Positions 24,284 through 32,864 are shown, counted from the first letter of the stretch. The stretch: 64,000 bases of DNA from Nocardioides alkalitolerans (GCA_038184435.1 CP116227.1:2137501-2201500); one strand, 5' to 3'. The notes: generated from the letters alone by a model not told the origin. A program made the numbers and translations.

Positions 24284-25270
24284 GTGACCACCTCGGCCCG
24301 CCGCTCCGCGCCCTCCGGCGCCGCCTCCTCGCCCGGCTCCCGGGGTCCGGCGGTGCCCTGGCTCCCCGCCGCGGCGGGGGCGCTCACCCTGGTGCTCTGG
24401 GCCTCCGCCTTCGTGGGCATCCGCCACCTCGGCAGCGACGTGCCGCCCGGCGCGCTGTCCCTCGGGCGGCTGCTGGTCGCGGCGATCGCGCTCGGGGCGC
24501 TGCTGCTCACGCGTCCGGCGGGCACGCGGCGGTGGCCGGCGCGGCGCCACGTGCCGCTCCTGCTGCTCTGCGGCGCCGCCTGGTTCGGCATCTACAACCT
24601 CGCGCTCAACGCGGCCGAACAGCGCATCGACGCGGGCACGGCGGCGCTCGTGGTGCAGGTCGGCCCGATCCTCGTCGCGCTCCTCGCGACCGTCTTCCTC
24701 GGCGAGCAGCTGCACCGGTGGCTCGTCATCGGCATGGGCGTCGGGTTCGCCGGCGTCGTCGTCATCGCGCAGGCCTCGTCCGGCCACGAGAGCGGTGACC
24801 TGACGGGCGTCGTGCTCGCCGTGGTCGCCGCCGCGACGTACGCGGTGGGGGTGCTGAGCCAGAAGCCCGTGCTGGGCTCCGCGGGCCCGCTCGAGACCAC
24901 CTTCCTCGCCTGCGTCATCGGCGCCGTCGTGTGCCTCCCCTGGGCCGGCGAGCTCGTCGACGTGGCCGGCACGGCGTCGGTCGGCACCGTGCTGGGGGTG
25001 GTCTACCTCGGCCTGCTGCCGACGGCGGTGGCCTTCACGACGTGGGCCTACGCGCTGTCGCACACCGACGCGTCCAGGCTGGCGCTGACCACGTTCCTCG
25101 TGCCGTTCCTCGCGGCGGCCCTGGCGTGGCCGCTGCTCGACGAGGTGCCCCCGCTGCTCGCGTTCGTCGGCGGCACGCTGTGCATCGGCGGCGTGCTGCT
25201 CACCCGCCGACGCCCCCGCGCCGAGGTCGCGGCGCCGGTGCCGGACGCTGCCGGCGACGTGCGGGCGTAG
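24284..25270 (+). CDS. DMT-superfamily transporter (EamA type)
   Basis: 328 residues with ten predicted membrane helices in two EamA repeats. The first opens ALTLVLWASAFVGIRHLG and the second DLTGVVLAVVAAATYAVGVL; GEQLHRWLVIGMGVGFAGVVVI ends repeat one. DMT proteins of this type export metabolites, often amino acids or related compounds, but the substrate cannot be deduced. GTG 24284 lies 6 bases after TACGTT (24272-24277), a leaderless start; upstream GTG 24266 is possible. A charged tail of about 15 residues closes the protein. Confidence 0.9.
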   Translation: MTTSARRSAPSGAASSPGSRGPAVPWLPAAAGALTLVLWASAFVGIRHLGSDVPPGALSLGRLLVAAIALGALLLTRPAGTRRWPARRHVPLLLLCGAAWFGIYNLALNAAEQRIDAGTAALVVQVGPILVALLATVFLGEQLHRWLVIGMGVGFAGVVVIAQASSGHESGDLTGVVLAVVAAATYAVGVLSQKPVLGSAGPLETTFLACVIGAVVCLPWAGELVDVAGTASVGTVLGVVYLGLLPTAVAFTTWAYALSHTDASRLALTTFLVPFLAAALAWPLLDEVPPLLAFVGGTLCIGGVLLTRRRPRAEVAAPVPDAAGDVRA

Positions 25271-25277
25271 CGCTCTC

Positions 25278-25695
25278 ACACCCCGGGCCGCGGTGGGAGG
25301 CCACCACTTCCCGCAGGCCTGGCACCACGACCGGGTGGGAGTGTGCCGCGCCGGCTCAGGCAGGGGCCCGAACTGGGACGTTGGTACGTCGGCCACCCGG
25401 CCCGCGCCGTACCAACCGCACAATTCCGCGCGGCCGGGCCGAAGCCCGCGCCGCCCCACCCCGGGTCGCGGTGGGAGGCCACCACTTCCCGCAGGCCTGG
25501 CACCACGACCGGGTGGGAGCGTGTCGCGCGGGCTCGGACAGGGGCCCGAACTGGGACGTTGGTACGCCGGCCACCCGACTCGCGCCGTACCAACCGCACG
25601 ATTCCGCGCGGCCGGGCCGAGCCCGCGCCGCCCCCACCCCGGGTCGCGGTGGGAGGCCACCACTTCCCGCAGGTCCGGCACCACGACCGGCGGAG
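25278..25695. repeat. 178-bp tandem repeat block (2.3 units) carrying P1 and P2 palindromes
   Basis: The marker CCCCGGGYCGCGGTGGGAGG starts at 25281, 25459 and 25637, so the period is exactly 178 bp. Each unit holds one P1 palindrome (25286-25332, 25464-25510, 25642-25688) and the first two hold one P2 palindrome (25370-25426, 25548-25604). The third unit stops after its P1. Unit 1 and unit 2 differ at only a few positions, so the duplication is recent. It fills the gap between the convergent DMT and YbjN genes. No gene is supported inside. Confidence 0.92.
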
Positions 25696-25702
25696 GCAGG
25701 AG

Positions 25703-26257
25703 CTAGTTGGGGTTGCTCGCCCCGCCGGTGTCGAGGTCGCCTGCCTCGAGCCAGCCGCGGAACGCCTCGAGGTTGCGGGTCGACTCGCCGCGCTCGCGAC
25801 GCCACTCCCACTCCTTGCGGATGGACGAGGCGAAGCCGAGCTCCAGGATCGTGTTGAACGACTCGTCGGCGTAGGTCAGCACCGAGCCCAGCAACCGGTC
25901 GAGGCCGGCGGGCGTCACGGCGTCGAGCGGGAGCCGGGCGTCGAGGTAGATGTCGCCGGTGCGGTCGATGGCGAACGCGACGGCGTACAGGCGGAGGTTG
26001 CGCTGCAGCAGCCAGCGGTAGACGCCCTCGTGGTTCTCGTCGGGGTTGCGGCACACGAAGGCGTGCACGCCGAGCGCGTGCCGTCCGACGTCGATCCGCA
26101 CGGGGATGGTGAGCTTCCGCTCCCCCGGCAGCGACAGGGAGAACACACCGGGGCTGAGCTCCTCGTGCTCGACCTCCTCGGCGACCAGGTGCGCCCGCAC
26201 CAGCTCGACGATGGGGTGCTCGACCTCGGGCTCGGGATGCTCGGGGCTGTCGGTCAC
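25703..26257 (-). CDS. YbjN-domain protein
   Basis: 184 residues of the actinobacterial YbjN-like family, related to type III chaperone folds. Segments include FSLSLPGERKLTIPVRIDVG, FVCRNPDENHEGVYRWLLQRN and GSVLTYADESFNTILELGFAS. The biochemical role is unknown. The start is GTG 26257, overlapping the mshA stop by 4 bp (GTGA). The mshA-YbjN gene pair is conserved in mycobacteria, which supports both calls. The C-terminus is short and polar (DTGGASNPN). Confidence 0.88.
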   Translation of the reverse strand: MTDSPEHPEPEVEHPIVELVRAHLVAEEVEHEELSPGVFSLSLPGERKLTIPVRIDVGRHALGVHAFVCRNPDENHEGVYRWLLQRNLRLYAVAFAIDRTGDIYLDARLPLDAVTPAGLDRLLGSVLTYADESFNTILELGFASSIRKEWEWRRERGESTRNLEAFRGWLEAGDLDTGGASNPN

Positions 26258-27516
26258 GCGTGTCCTCCCGACGTCGTGGTGCGTAGGACGCGGCGGGCGT
26301 CCTCGTACGCCGCGAGCGTGGCCTCGGCGCTCCGCTCCCAGGCGAACCCGCGGGCGTGCTCCAGCGCCCCGGCCGACAGCGCGAGGCGCCGACGCTCGTC
26401 GCGCAGCAGGCCGCGGAGGGCGTGGGCCCAGTCGCCCGGCTCGTGGGTGTCGACGAGGAGACCGCTGCGCTCGTGGCGCACGGCCGTCACGAGACCGCCG
26501 ACGCCGGCCGCGACGACCGGGGTGCCCGCCGCCTGCGCCTCGAGGGCGACGAGGCCGAACGACTCGTTGTGGGACGGGACGGCGACGAGGTCGGCTGCGG
26601 CGTACCACCACGCCAGCTCCGCCTGCGCGACCGGCGGGACGAAGCGGACGACGTCCTCGAGGCCCAGCGTGCGGACCAGCTCGGCGAGGGCCTCGGGGCG
26701 CTCGCGGCCGGAGCCCGAGGGGCCGCCCACGATCGGCACGACGAGGCGGTCGCGCAGCCCGGGATCCCGCTCGAGCAGCACCCCGACGGCGCGCACGAGC
26801 ACGTCGGGGGCCTTGAGCGGCTGGATGCGGCCGGCGAACAGCACGACGAGCGCGTCGACCGGCAGGCCGAGCGCAGCCCGCACCGTCGGCCGGTGCTGGG
26901 GCCGGAAGCGCGCCAGGTCGACGCCCGGGTGGACGACACGGACGCGCTCGGGGGCCGCGCCGTACAGGCTCACGAGCTCGTCGGCCTCGCGGTCGGTGTT
27001 GGCGACGAGGAGGTCGGCGGCGTCGACCACCTGCTCCTCGCCGATGACGCGCATCGCCGGCTCGGGCTCGTCGCCCGCGGCGAGCGCGCTGTTCTTGACC
27101 TTGGCCATCGTGTGCATCGAGTGCACGAGCGGCACCGCCCAGCGGTCCCGCGCCAGGGCGCCGACCTGGCCGGAGAGCCAGTAGTGGGAGTGCACGACGT
27201 CGAAGTGGCCGAGCGGCGCGGCGGCCTCCTTGCGGAGCACCTCGCGCGCGAACGAGCACAGCTGAGCGGGGAGGTCGGCCTTGTCGATGCCCTCGTAGGG
27301 CCCCGCCACGAGGTGGCACACGCGCACGTTGTCGGCGACGTCGACCACGGGGGCGAGCCGCGAGGAGGTGGCCCGGGTCATCACGTCGACCTTGACCCCG
27401 AGGGCGCCGATGCGGCGGGCGAGCTCGAGGACGTACACGTTCATGCCGCCCGCGTCGCCCGTGCCCGGCTGGTCGAGCGGCGAGGTGTGGAGACTGATCA
27501 TCGCGACGCGATCCAT
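26254..27516 (-). CDS. mshA: D-inositol-3-phosphate glycosyltransferase (mycothiol biosynthesis)
   Basis: 420 residues, GT4 family. The N-terminal acceptor domain has QPGTGDAGGMNVYVLELA and VVHSHYWLSGQVG. The C-terminal donor domain has VLFAGRIQPLKAPDVL and the E-x7-E element in PSHNESFGLVALEAQAAGTP. MshA makes GlcNAc-inositol phosphate from UDP-GlcNAc, the first step of mycothiol, a thiol found only in Actinobacteria. ATG 27516 follows GGAGGTGG; longer upstream frames are not supported. It starts a two-gene operon with YbjN. An ACAAT-like -10 is visible on the minus strand near 27576-27581. Confidence 0.96.
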   Translation of the reverse strand: MDRVAMISLHTSPLDQPGTGDAGGMNVYVLELARRIGALGVKVDVMTRATSSRLAPVVDVADNVRVCHLVAGPYEGIDKADLPAQLCSFAREVLRKEAAAPLGHFDVVHSHYWLSGQVGALARDRWAVPLVHSMHTMAKVKNSALAAGDEPEPAMRVIGEEQVVDAADLLVANTDREADELVSLYGAAPERVRVVHPGVDLARFRPQHRPTVRAALGLPVDALVVLFAGRIQPLKAPDVLVRAVGVLLERDPGLRDRLVVPIVGGPSGSGRERPEALAELVRTLGLEDVVRFVPPVAQAELAWWYAAADLVAVPSHNESFGLVALEAQAAGTPVVAAGVGGLVTAVRHERSGLLVDTHEPGDWAHALRGLLRDERRRLALSAGALEHARGFAWERSAEATLAAYEDARRVLRTTTSGGHA

Positions 27517-27659
27517 GCCGCCACCTCCGTCCTGTCGTTCCCCGCACGTGCGTCCCCGCGCGGGGGCCGTCCGCCATTGTCCACCTCCGGCCCAACCGCC
27601 CGGCACACGGCTGCTCCGGTGCCGGGCCGCCGCCGGGCCGGGGCTGCCAGACTGCGGGC

Positions 27660-28424
27660 ATGAGCGTCGAGACCACCCCCCGCCCCCGTCGTACCGCCGT
27701 CGTCACCGGCGCGAGCAGCGGCATCGGTGCCGCCACCGCCCGCACCCTCGCGGCCTCCGGCTTCCGGGTCGTGTGCGCGGCCCGTCGCGCCGACCGCGTC
27801 GCCGCGCTGGCGGCGGAGATCGACGGCCTGGCCGTGGCGTGCGACGTCACCGACGCCGACCAGGTCGCCGCCCTCGCCGAGGCCGCCGGCGAGGTCGTGC
27901 ACGTGCTCGTCAACAACGCCGGGGGCGCGTTCGGCAGCGACCCGGTCGAGAGCGCGGACGCGGAGCAGTGGAAGGCGATGTACGACGTCAACGTCATCGG
28001 CCTCCTCCGCGTCACCCAGGCGCTGCTGCCCGCCCTGCGGGCCAGCGGGGACGCCGTCATCGTCAACGTGGGGTCCACTGCCGGACGGGTGGCCTACGAG
28101 GGCGGGGGCGGCTACACGGCCGCGAAGCACGGGACGAAGGTGGTCACCGAGACGCTGCGGCTCGAGCTCGTCGCCGAGCCGATCCGCATCTCCGAGATCG
28201 CGCCCGGGATGGTGCACACCCCCGAGTTCTCCCTCGTGCGCTTCGGGGGCGACCAGGCGAGGGCGGACCAGGTGTACGCCGGCGTGCGCAACCCGCTCGT
28301 CGCCGAGGACGTCGCCGACGCGATCGCGTGGGTCGCGACGCGCCCCAGCCACGTCAACATCGACCAGCTCGTCATCCGGCCCCGCGCGCAGGCCGCGCAG
28401 CACAAGGTGCACCGCGAGGGCTGA
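27660..28424 (+). CDS. Short-chain dehydrogenase/reductase
   Basis: 254 residues, classical SDR. TGASSGIGAATARTLA is the NAD(P)-binding loop, with CAARRADR (Arg residues favouring NADP), VLVNNAGG, catalytic Ser in VNVGSTAGRVAYEGGGGY, and Tyr-x3-Lys in YTAAKHGTK. The C-terminal region HTPEFSLVRFGG and VNIDQLVIRP resemble the YdfG/serine-dehydrogenase-like SDR group. ATG 27660 lies about 8 bases after AGACTG with no ribosome site. It diverges from mshA. Substrate unknown. Confidence 0.92.
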   Translation: MSVETTPRPRRTAVVTGASSGIGAATARTLAASGFRVVCAARRADRVAALAAEIDGLAVACDVTDADQVAALAEAAGEVVHVLVNNAGGAFGSDPVESADAEQWKAMYDVNVIGLLRVTQALLPALRASGDAVIVNVGSTAGRVAYEGGGGYTAAKHGTKVVTETLRLELVAEPIRISEIAPGMVHTPEFSLVRFGGDQARADQVYAGVRNPLVAEDVADAIAWVATRPSHVNIDQLVIRPRAQAAQHKVHREG

Positions 28425-28517
28425 GCCCGCCGGGGCCTGTCGGGGCCTACCCGCTCCCGCCCGGCCCGCCCGGTCCGACGGGCAACGTGGTTGCAACCTG
28501 CCTCGACGGAGGGTGTG

Positions 28518-28556
28518 GCCGGTGGAGTGACGCCGGTCACTCCACCGGCGAGGAGG
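28518..28556 (+). promoter_or_regulatory. Stem-loop or operator abutting the ribosome site of the iron ADH gene
   Basis: Arms GCCGGTGGAGTGA (28518-28530) and TCACTCCACCGGC (28537-28549) are a perfect 13-bp inverted repeat with a 6-base centre. The AGGAGG ribosome site is at 28551-28556, one base beyond. In RNA the stem could gate translation; in DNA the 32-bp dyad could be a binding site, for example for the LuxR-type regulator encoded downstream. Confidence 0.7.
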
Positions 28557-28561
28557 ACCCC

Positions 28562-29758
28562 GTGGCACCAGTCGGAGTGATCGAGCCCCCGTCGGTGGAC
28601 TGCCGCAGCGCGGCGCTGGTCAAGTTCCACGCCCCGGAGATCGTGCTCGGCGTCGGCTCGCTCGCCGAGGCCGGCTTCGCCGCCGCCCGGCTCGGCGCGC
28701 GACGCCCGTTCGTCGTCACCGACCCCGGGATCCTCGCCGCCGGCTGGGTGGACGAGCTGCTCGGCCACCTGCGGGACGTGCGCCTGCGCCCCGTGGTCTT
28801 CCACGCGCTCACCCCGAACCCCAAGGACCACGAGGTCCGCGCCGCACACGACCTGTACGTCGCGAGCGGGGCCGACGTCATCATCGGCATCGGCGGCGGC
28901 TCGGTCATCGACGCCGCGAAGGGCGTCGCCATCCTCTCGGGCAACGGCGGCGACATCCTCGACTACGCCGGGGTGGACCGGGCCACGCGGCCGATCCCCC
29001 CGATGCTGATGATCCCCAGCACCTCGGGCAGCGGCGCCGACGTCAGCCAGTTCTGCATCGTCACCGACACCGCACGGTCGGTGAAGCTGACCATCATGGG
29101 TCGCGCGCTGGTGCCCGACATCTCGGTCACCGACCCGCGCCTGCTCGTCACCATGCCCGACGACCTCAACGCCGCGACCGGGCTGGACGCACTGACGCAC
29201 GGCATCGAGTCGTTCGTCTCCCTCGCCCACAACCCGCTCGCCGACGTGCACGCGCTCAACGCCGTCGGGCTCGTCTGCCGCCACCTCCGTCGCACGCTGA
29301 CCGACCCGACCGATACCGAGGCCCGGAGCCGGATGGCCCAGGCGAGCCTCGAGGCCGGACTGGCCTTCACCAACGCGATCCTGGGCGCGACCCACGCCAT
29401 GAGCCACCAGGTCGGCGGCCTGCTCGACGCGCCGCACGGCGTCGTCAACGGCGTGCTGCTGCCCCACGTGATCCGCTACAACGCGCGGGCCGTGCCCGAC
29501 CGGTTCGTCGACCTCGCCGGGGCCGCCGGGCTCGACGTCGACGACGCGGACGGCGAGAAGGCGGCGGAGCTCCTCGCCGAGCACGTGCGGCGCCTCGCCG
29601 ACGACGTGGGGGTGCCCTCCGGGCTCGCCGCGCTCGGGGTCCGGGAGGGCGACGTCCCCGTGCTGGCCCGCACCACGCTCGACGACGCCTGCCTCACGAC
29701 CAACCCGCGCCCCGCGACGGAGACCGACGTCCTCGACCTCTTCCGCGCGGCGCTCTAG
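28562..29758 (+). CDS. Iron-containing alcohol dehydrogenase (ErcA/propanediol dehydrogenase-like)
   Basis: 398 residues, group III ADH. The nucleotide-binding IIGIGGGSVIDAAKGVAIL, PSTSGSGADVSQFC, and the metal region TGLDALTHGIESFVS followed by GATHAMSHQVGGLLDAPHG hold the Asp and three His ligands. The GTG 28562 start has a strong AGGAGG. It is followed by a sensor kinase and LuxR regulator 13 bp later, an arrangement that recalls ErcA beside its kinases in Pseudomonas alcohol regulation and the propanediol-dehydrogenase-like gene in the M. smegmatis Mno region. It may be an enzyme or may act in signal relay; sequence cannot decide. Confidence 0.9.
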   Translation: MAPVGVIEPPSVDCRSAALVKFHAPEIVLGVGSLAEAGFAAARLGARRPFVVTDPGILAAGWVDELLGHLRDVRLRPVVFHALTPNPKDHEVRAAHDLYVASGADVIIGIGGGSVIDAAKGVAILSGNGGDILDYAGVDRATRPIPPMLMIPSTSGSGADVSQFCIVTDTARSVKLTIMGRALVPDISVTDPRLLVTMPDDLNAATGLDALTHGIESFVSLAHNPLADVHALNAVGLVCRHLRRTLTDPTDTEARSRMAQASLEAGLAFTNAILGATHAMSHQVGGLLDAPHGVVNGVLLPHVIRYNARAVPDRFVDLAGAAGLDVDDADGEKAAELLAEHVRRLADDVGVPSGLAALGVREGDVPVLARTTLDDACLTTNPRPATETDVLDLFRAAL

Positions 29759-29771
29759 GGCAGGCGGTGAC

Positions 29772-31190
29772 GTGAGCCTCGACGTACCGGCCCCCGGGGC
29801 GCGGCCCGACCTCGCCACCCTGACGGGGGTGCGGTCGGGGAAGGGGTCGTACTACCGGGCCTACGTGCGCTCCGACGAGCGCACCCAGCGGGCCGTGCGC
29901 GCCATGGACTCGATCTCCCGCGCCCTGGTGCGCACGGTCGAGGGGCCGCGCGGGCTGCTCGAGGAGGTCGTGCGCGCGGCCGCCGCCCACCTCGAGGCCG
30001 AGTGGACGCTGCTCGCGGTCTCCGACGGGCACCTGCCCGGCGCCCGCCCCCGGTTCCTCGCCTGCTCCGGTGCCTCCGACGGCGCAGGGCTGCAGGTCGT
30101 CGACGACGAGACGCTGCTCCCCGCGTTCGTGCGGCGCGAGCTCGGCGCGGTCCGCGCCGGCCACGCCACGCGCACCGCGGACGACGGCCGGTGGGTGCGG
30201 GTGCCCATGTCGCTGGAGGGGCGCCACATCGGGGCGCTCGTCGGGCTGCACGGGCTCCCCGTCGAGCCCGAGCCCGGTGACCTGTCCGTGCTGCGGATCC
30301 TCGCCAACCAGGCGGCGGTGTCGCTGCACACCTCGGAGCAGTACCACGCAGGACTGGCGCTGCACCGGCGAGCACAGCGGCTGTACGACGAGGCGCAGGC
30401 CCAGCGCCGCGACCTCGAGGCCCGCACGGCCGAGCTCCGGCACGCCGAGCAGCGCCTCCTCGTGGCCCACCAGCGCGAGCTGGTCGACACCGAGCGGCAC
30501 CGGATCGCGCGGGAGCTGCACGACTCCGTGACGCAGTTCGTGCTGTCGGCCGGCATGGCCGTCGAGGTCGCCCGCGGCGAGGCCGCGGCGCTCGGCGTGG
30601 AGCAGGTGGCCGCACCGCTGTCGACGGCGAAGGACCTCACGCGGGAGGCGGTCGACCAGCTGCGGCGGGCCATCTATGCACTGCACCGGCCCCACAGCGA
30701 CACCGTCGCCACGCTCCCCGAGCTCCTCCACGAGCTGACCGCCCACCACCGGCCGCACCTCGCCGTGCAGATCCGCGTCGAGGGCCGGGTCTCGGAGCTG
30801 CCCGCCGACGCCGACCACGAGCTGGCCCGCGCCGTCGGCGAGGCGCTCTTCAACATCGTCAACCACGCACGCGCCACCCGGGCCGTCGTGCGCATCCGCT
30901 ACCGGCCCGACCAGCTCCGCGTCACCGTGGCCGACGACGGCTGCGGCGACCCCGCCGAGCTGGCCCGGATGCTGCGGCTCGAGCGCGGCACGACCGCCGA
31001 CGGTCGCCACCGCGGGCTCGCCAACATCGAGGCCCGCGTGGCCGACCTCGGCGGGACCCTCGCGTTCCGCCGGGCGCGGTTGGGCGGCGTACGCGTCGAG
31101 CTCACCGTGCCCCTGCCCATCGTCAGCCGCGGGTCGTCGCTCATCTCCGACCTCGTCGGCGCCGCACCCCCACGAGAGGAACCGTCATGA
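29772..31190 (+). CDS. GAF-domain sensor histidine kinase (NarL-type partner)
   Basis: 472 residues, no membrane helix, so probably cytosolic. An N-terminal GAF domain (about 50-195) is followed by a coiled-coil (about 200-240) and a HisKA_3 domain with the phospho-His in RHRIARELHDSVTQFVLSAG. The HATPase has GEALFNIVNHARA, VADDGCGDP and GLANIEARVADLGG. The position between an iron ADH and a LuxR-type regulator, with methanol dehydrogenase genes beyond, resembles the MadS/MadR pair of mycobacterial alcohol loci. The ligand may be an alcohol, aldehyde or redox signal. GTG 29772 is 13 bp after the ADH stop; ATGA overlap with the regulator. Confidence 0.9.
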   Translation: MSLDVPAPGARPDLATLTGVRSGKGSYYRAYVRSDERTQRAVRAMDSISRALVRTVEGPRGLLEEVVRAAAAHLEAEWTLLAVSDGHLPGARPRFLACSGASDGAGLQVVDDETLLPAFVRRELGAVRAGHATRTADDGRWVRVPMSLEGRHIGALVGLHGLPVEPEPGDLSVLRILANQAAVSLHTSEQYHAGLALHRRAQRLYDEAQAQRRDLEARTAELRHAEQRLLVAHQRELVDTERHRIARELHDSVTQFVLSAGMAVEVARGEAAALGVEQVAAPLSTAKDLTREAVDQLRRAIYALHRPHSDTVATLPELLHELTAHHRPHLAVQIRVEGRVSELPADADHELARAVGEALFNIVNHARATRAVVRIRYRPDQLRVTVADDGCGDPAELARMLRLERGTTADGRHRGLANIEARVADLGGTLAFRRARLGGVRVELTVPLPIVSRGSSLISDLVGAAPPREEPS

Positions 31191-31867
31191 CGCTCAGCCC
31201 ACTGGACACCGCACCCGCGCGTGCGTCGGGGACCGTCGGGATCATGCTCGTCGACGACCACGCCATCGTGCGGCAGGGCCTGCGCTCGATCCTCGAGCGC
31301 GAGCCCGACCTGACGGTGCTCGGCGAGGCGTCCACGGCGGCCGAGGCGCTCGCCGTCGTGGCGCGGGTGCGGCCCGACATCGTGCTGCTCGACCTCAAGC
31401 TGTCGACGTCGTCGGACACCGAGGGGCTCGAGCTGTGCGCGCGTCTCGTGGCCGAGCACCCCGGGCTCGGCGTGCTGGTGCTGACGACGTTCCTCGACGA
31501 CCAGCTGGTGCTGCGCGCGATCCGGGTCGGGGCGCGGGGCTACGTCGTCAAGGACGTCGACACGTCCGGGCTCATCCGCTCCATCCGGGACGTCAGCCGC
31601 GGCGGGAGCGCCTTCGACGCGCGGAGCGCCGCCGCGATGGTGCGGGGGCTGAACGCCCCGGAGTCGGTCGCGAACCAGCACCTGACCGAGCGCGAGCAGG
31701 AGGTGCTGCGGCTGCTCGCGCGAGGTCACTCGAACCGCGCGATCGGCGAGCGGCTCTACATCTCGGAGACGACCGCGAAGTTCCACGTCGGCAACATCCT
31801 GCGCAAGCTCGGCGTCTCCCGCCGCGCCGAGGCCGTGTACGAGGCGGGGAAGCTCGGGCTGCTCTGA
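31187..31867 (+). CDS. LuxR/NarL-type response regulator
   Basis: 226 residues. Receiver domain with IMLVDDHAIVRQGLRSIL, phospho-Asp in DIVLLDLKL and Lys in GYVVKDVD. The C-terminal LuxR HTH contains LTEREQEVLRLLARGHSNRA and SETTAKFHVGNILRKLGV. ATG 31187 overlaps the kinase stop (ATGA), so the two form a translationally coupled pair. Probable targets are the local alcohol dehydrogenase promoters, including the dyad at 28518-28549; this is inference. Confidence 0.94.
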   Translation: MTLSPLDTAPARASGTVGIMLVDDHAIVRQGLRSILEREPDLTVLGEASTAAEALAVVARVRPDIVLLDLKLSTSSDTEGLELCARLVAEHPGLGVLVLTTFLDDQLVLRAIRVGARGYVVKDVDTSGLIRSIRDVSRGGSAFDARSAAAMVRGLNAPESVANQHLTEREQEVLRLLARGHSNRAIGERLYISETTAKFHVGNILRKLGVSRRAEAVYEAGKLGLL

Positions 31868-31869
31868 CG

Positions 31870-31928
31870 TCGCGCCGAGTTGGGGTGTTCGGTACGGCGC
31901 TCGCGTCGAACAACCCAGCTCGACGCGA
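31870..31928. terminator. Long hairpin between convergent genes; diverged P2 relative
   Basis: The outer arms TCGCGCCGAGTTGGG and CCCAGCTCGACGCGA pair over 15 positions with two G-T type changes, then TGTTCG pairs with CGAACA, giving a stem of about 21 bp. It fills the whole 61-bp gap between the response regulator and the convergent methyltransferase, so it can terminate both. The left arm GAGTTGGGGTGTTCGGTACG aligns with the P2 arm GAACTGGGACGTTGGTACG. Confidence 0.75.
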
Positions 31929-32864
31929 TCAGGCCACGTCGACGACCAGCCACCCGCCGTGGAGCTCGTGGACGTCGTGGGGGTGGCCGGTGGCGGCGCC
32001 CCAGGCGCGGAGGTCGTCCAGCGAGATCGTGCGCACGTGGCCCCACGTCTCCTCCGCCACGTCCTCGAGCGGCACCGCCACGACCACGCGACGCCGCGCG
32101 AGCCGCAGCGCCTCGGCGAGGATGCGCTGGCCGTGCTCGGCGTCGACGTGCTCGAGAAGGTGCAGGACGAGGACGGTGTCGACGGAGCGGTCCGCGCCGG
32201 GGTGGTGGGCGGCGTCGGCCGCGACCGTGTCGAGCCGTACGCCGCGACGCCGCGCCACCTCGCCGAGGAGGCGCACCGTGCCGGGCGCGACGTCCGAGGC
32301 GGTCACGGTGCGACCGGACGCGGCGAGCCGCAGCGGCAGGAACCCGAAGCAGCACCCCACCTCCAGCACGGAGCCCGGCGCGAGGAGGCGCTCGGCGTGG
32401 GCGTAGACCGGCGCGTACTCCGCGATCGTGCCGTGCCCGGAGCCGCCCGACCCGGGCGAGGTGTCGCGGCACCGGTCGAGCTGCGCGAGCGTGTTGCCGT
32501 AGAACAGGTCCCACGACGCCAGCGGGTCCGGGTGCATCGAGCGCACCACGCCGGTGAACACCCGCTCGAAGAGCCCGACCCCGCGCAGCCAGCCGGCCCC
32601 GAACAGCTCCGTCGCGACGAGTCCGGCGACGTCGTCGTCGATCTCGTGGGGGCCCAGCACGTGGTCGACGCGCACCTGGCGTCCGCCGCTGGCCGGCGTG
32701 AGGTCGAAGTGCGGCGTGCGCACGGTCGCCAACGCGCGGCGCGACCGGCGCTCCCCCACCGCGCGCACCTCGACGACGTCGTCCCGGTAGAGGCCGGCGA
32801 CCGACGGCCGGAACGGGTCGAGCGGCGCCGGGGACAGGTCCGCGGGCGTCACCTGGGCGGTCAT
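31929..32864 (-). CDS. mftM: SAM-dependent methyltransferase, MftM-like (mycofactocin oligosaccharide methylation)
   Basis: 311 residues. A class I methyltransferase core (about 150-300) has VLEVGCCFGFLPLRLAASG (SAM loop), VTASDVAPGT and LVLHLLEHVDAEHG. An N-terminal domain of about 130 residues precedes it. In M. smegmatis the mycofactocin glycan methyltransferase MftM is encoded between a sensor kinase and a LuxR regulator next to alcohol dehydrogenases; the same companions surround this gene, which is my main reason for the call. ATG 32864 overlaps the vWA gene stop (ATGA), placing it in the mdo-moxR-vWA operon. If not MftM, it is a methyltransferase of unknown acceptor. Confidence 0.72.
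   Translation of the reverse strand: MTAQVTPADLSPAPLDPFRPSVAGLYRDDVVEVRAVGERRSRRALATVRTPHFDLTPASGGRQVRVDHVLGPHEIDDDVAGLVATELFGAGWLRGVGLFERVFTGVVRSMHPDPLASWDLFYGNTLAQLDRCRDTSPGSGGSGHGTIAEYAPVYAHAERLLAPGSVLEVGCCFGFLPLRLAASGRTVTASDVAPGTVRLLGEVARRRGVRLDTVAADAAHHPGADRSVDTVLVLHLLEHVDAEHGQRILAEALRLARRRVVVAVPLEDVAEETWGHVRTISLDDLRAWGAATGHPHDVHELHGGWLVVDVA

Noticed and set aside
25278..25695. CRISPR-like appearance of the regular repeats
   Set aside because: The period is 178 bp with only two to three units, the repeats are long palindromes, spacers are near-identical, and no cas gene is present.
27554..27565. CCCCGCGCGGGG palindrome upstream of mshA as an operator
   Set aside because: Such short all-GC dyads arise often by chance at this base composition.
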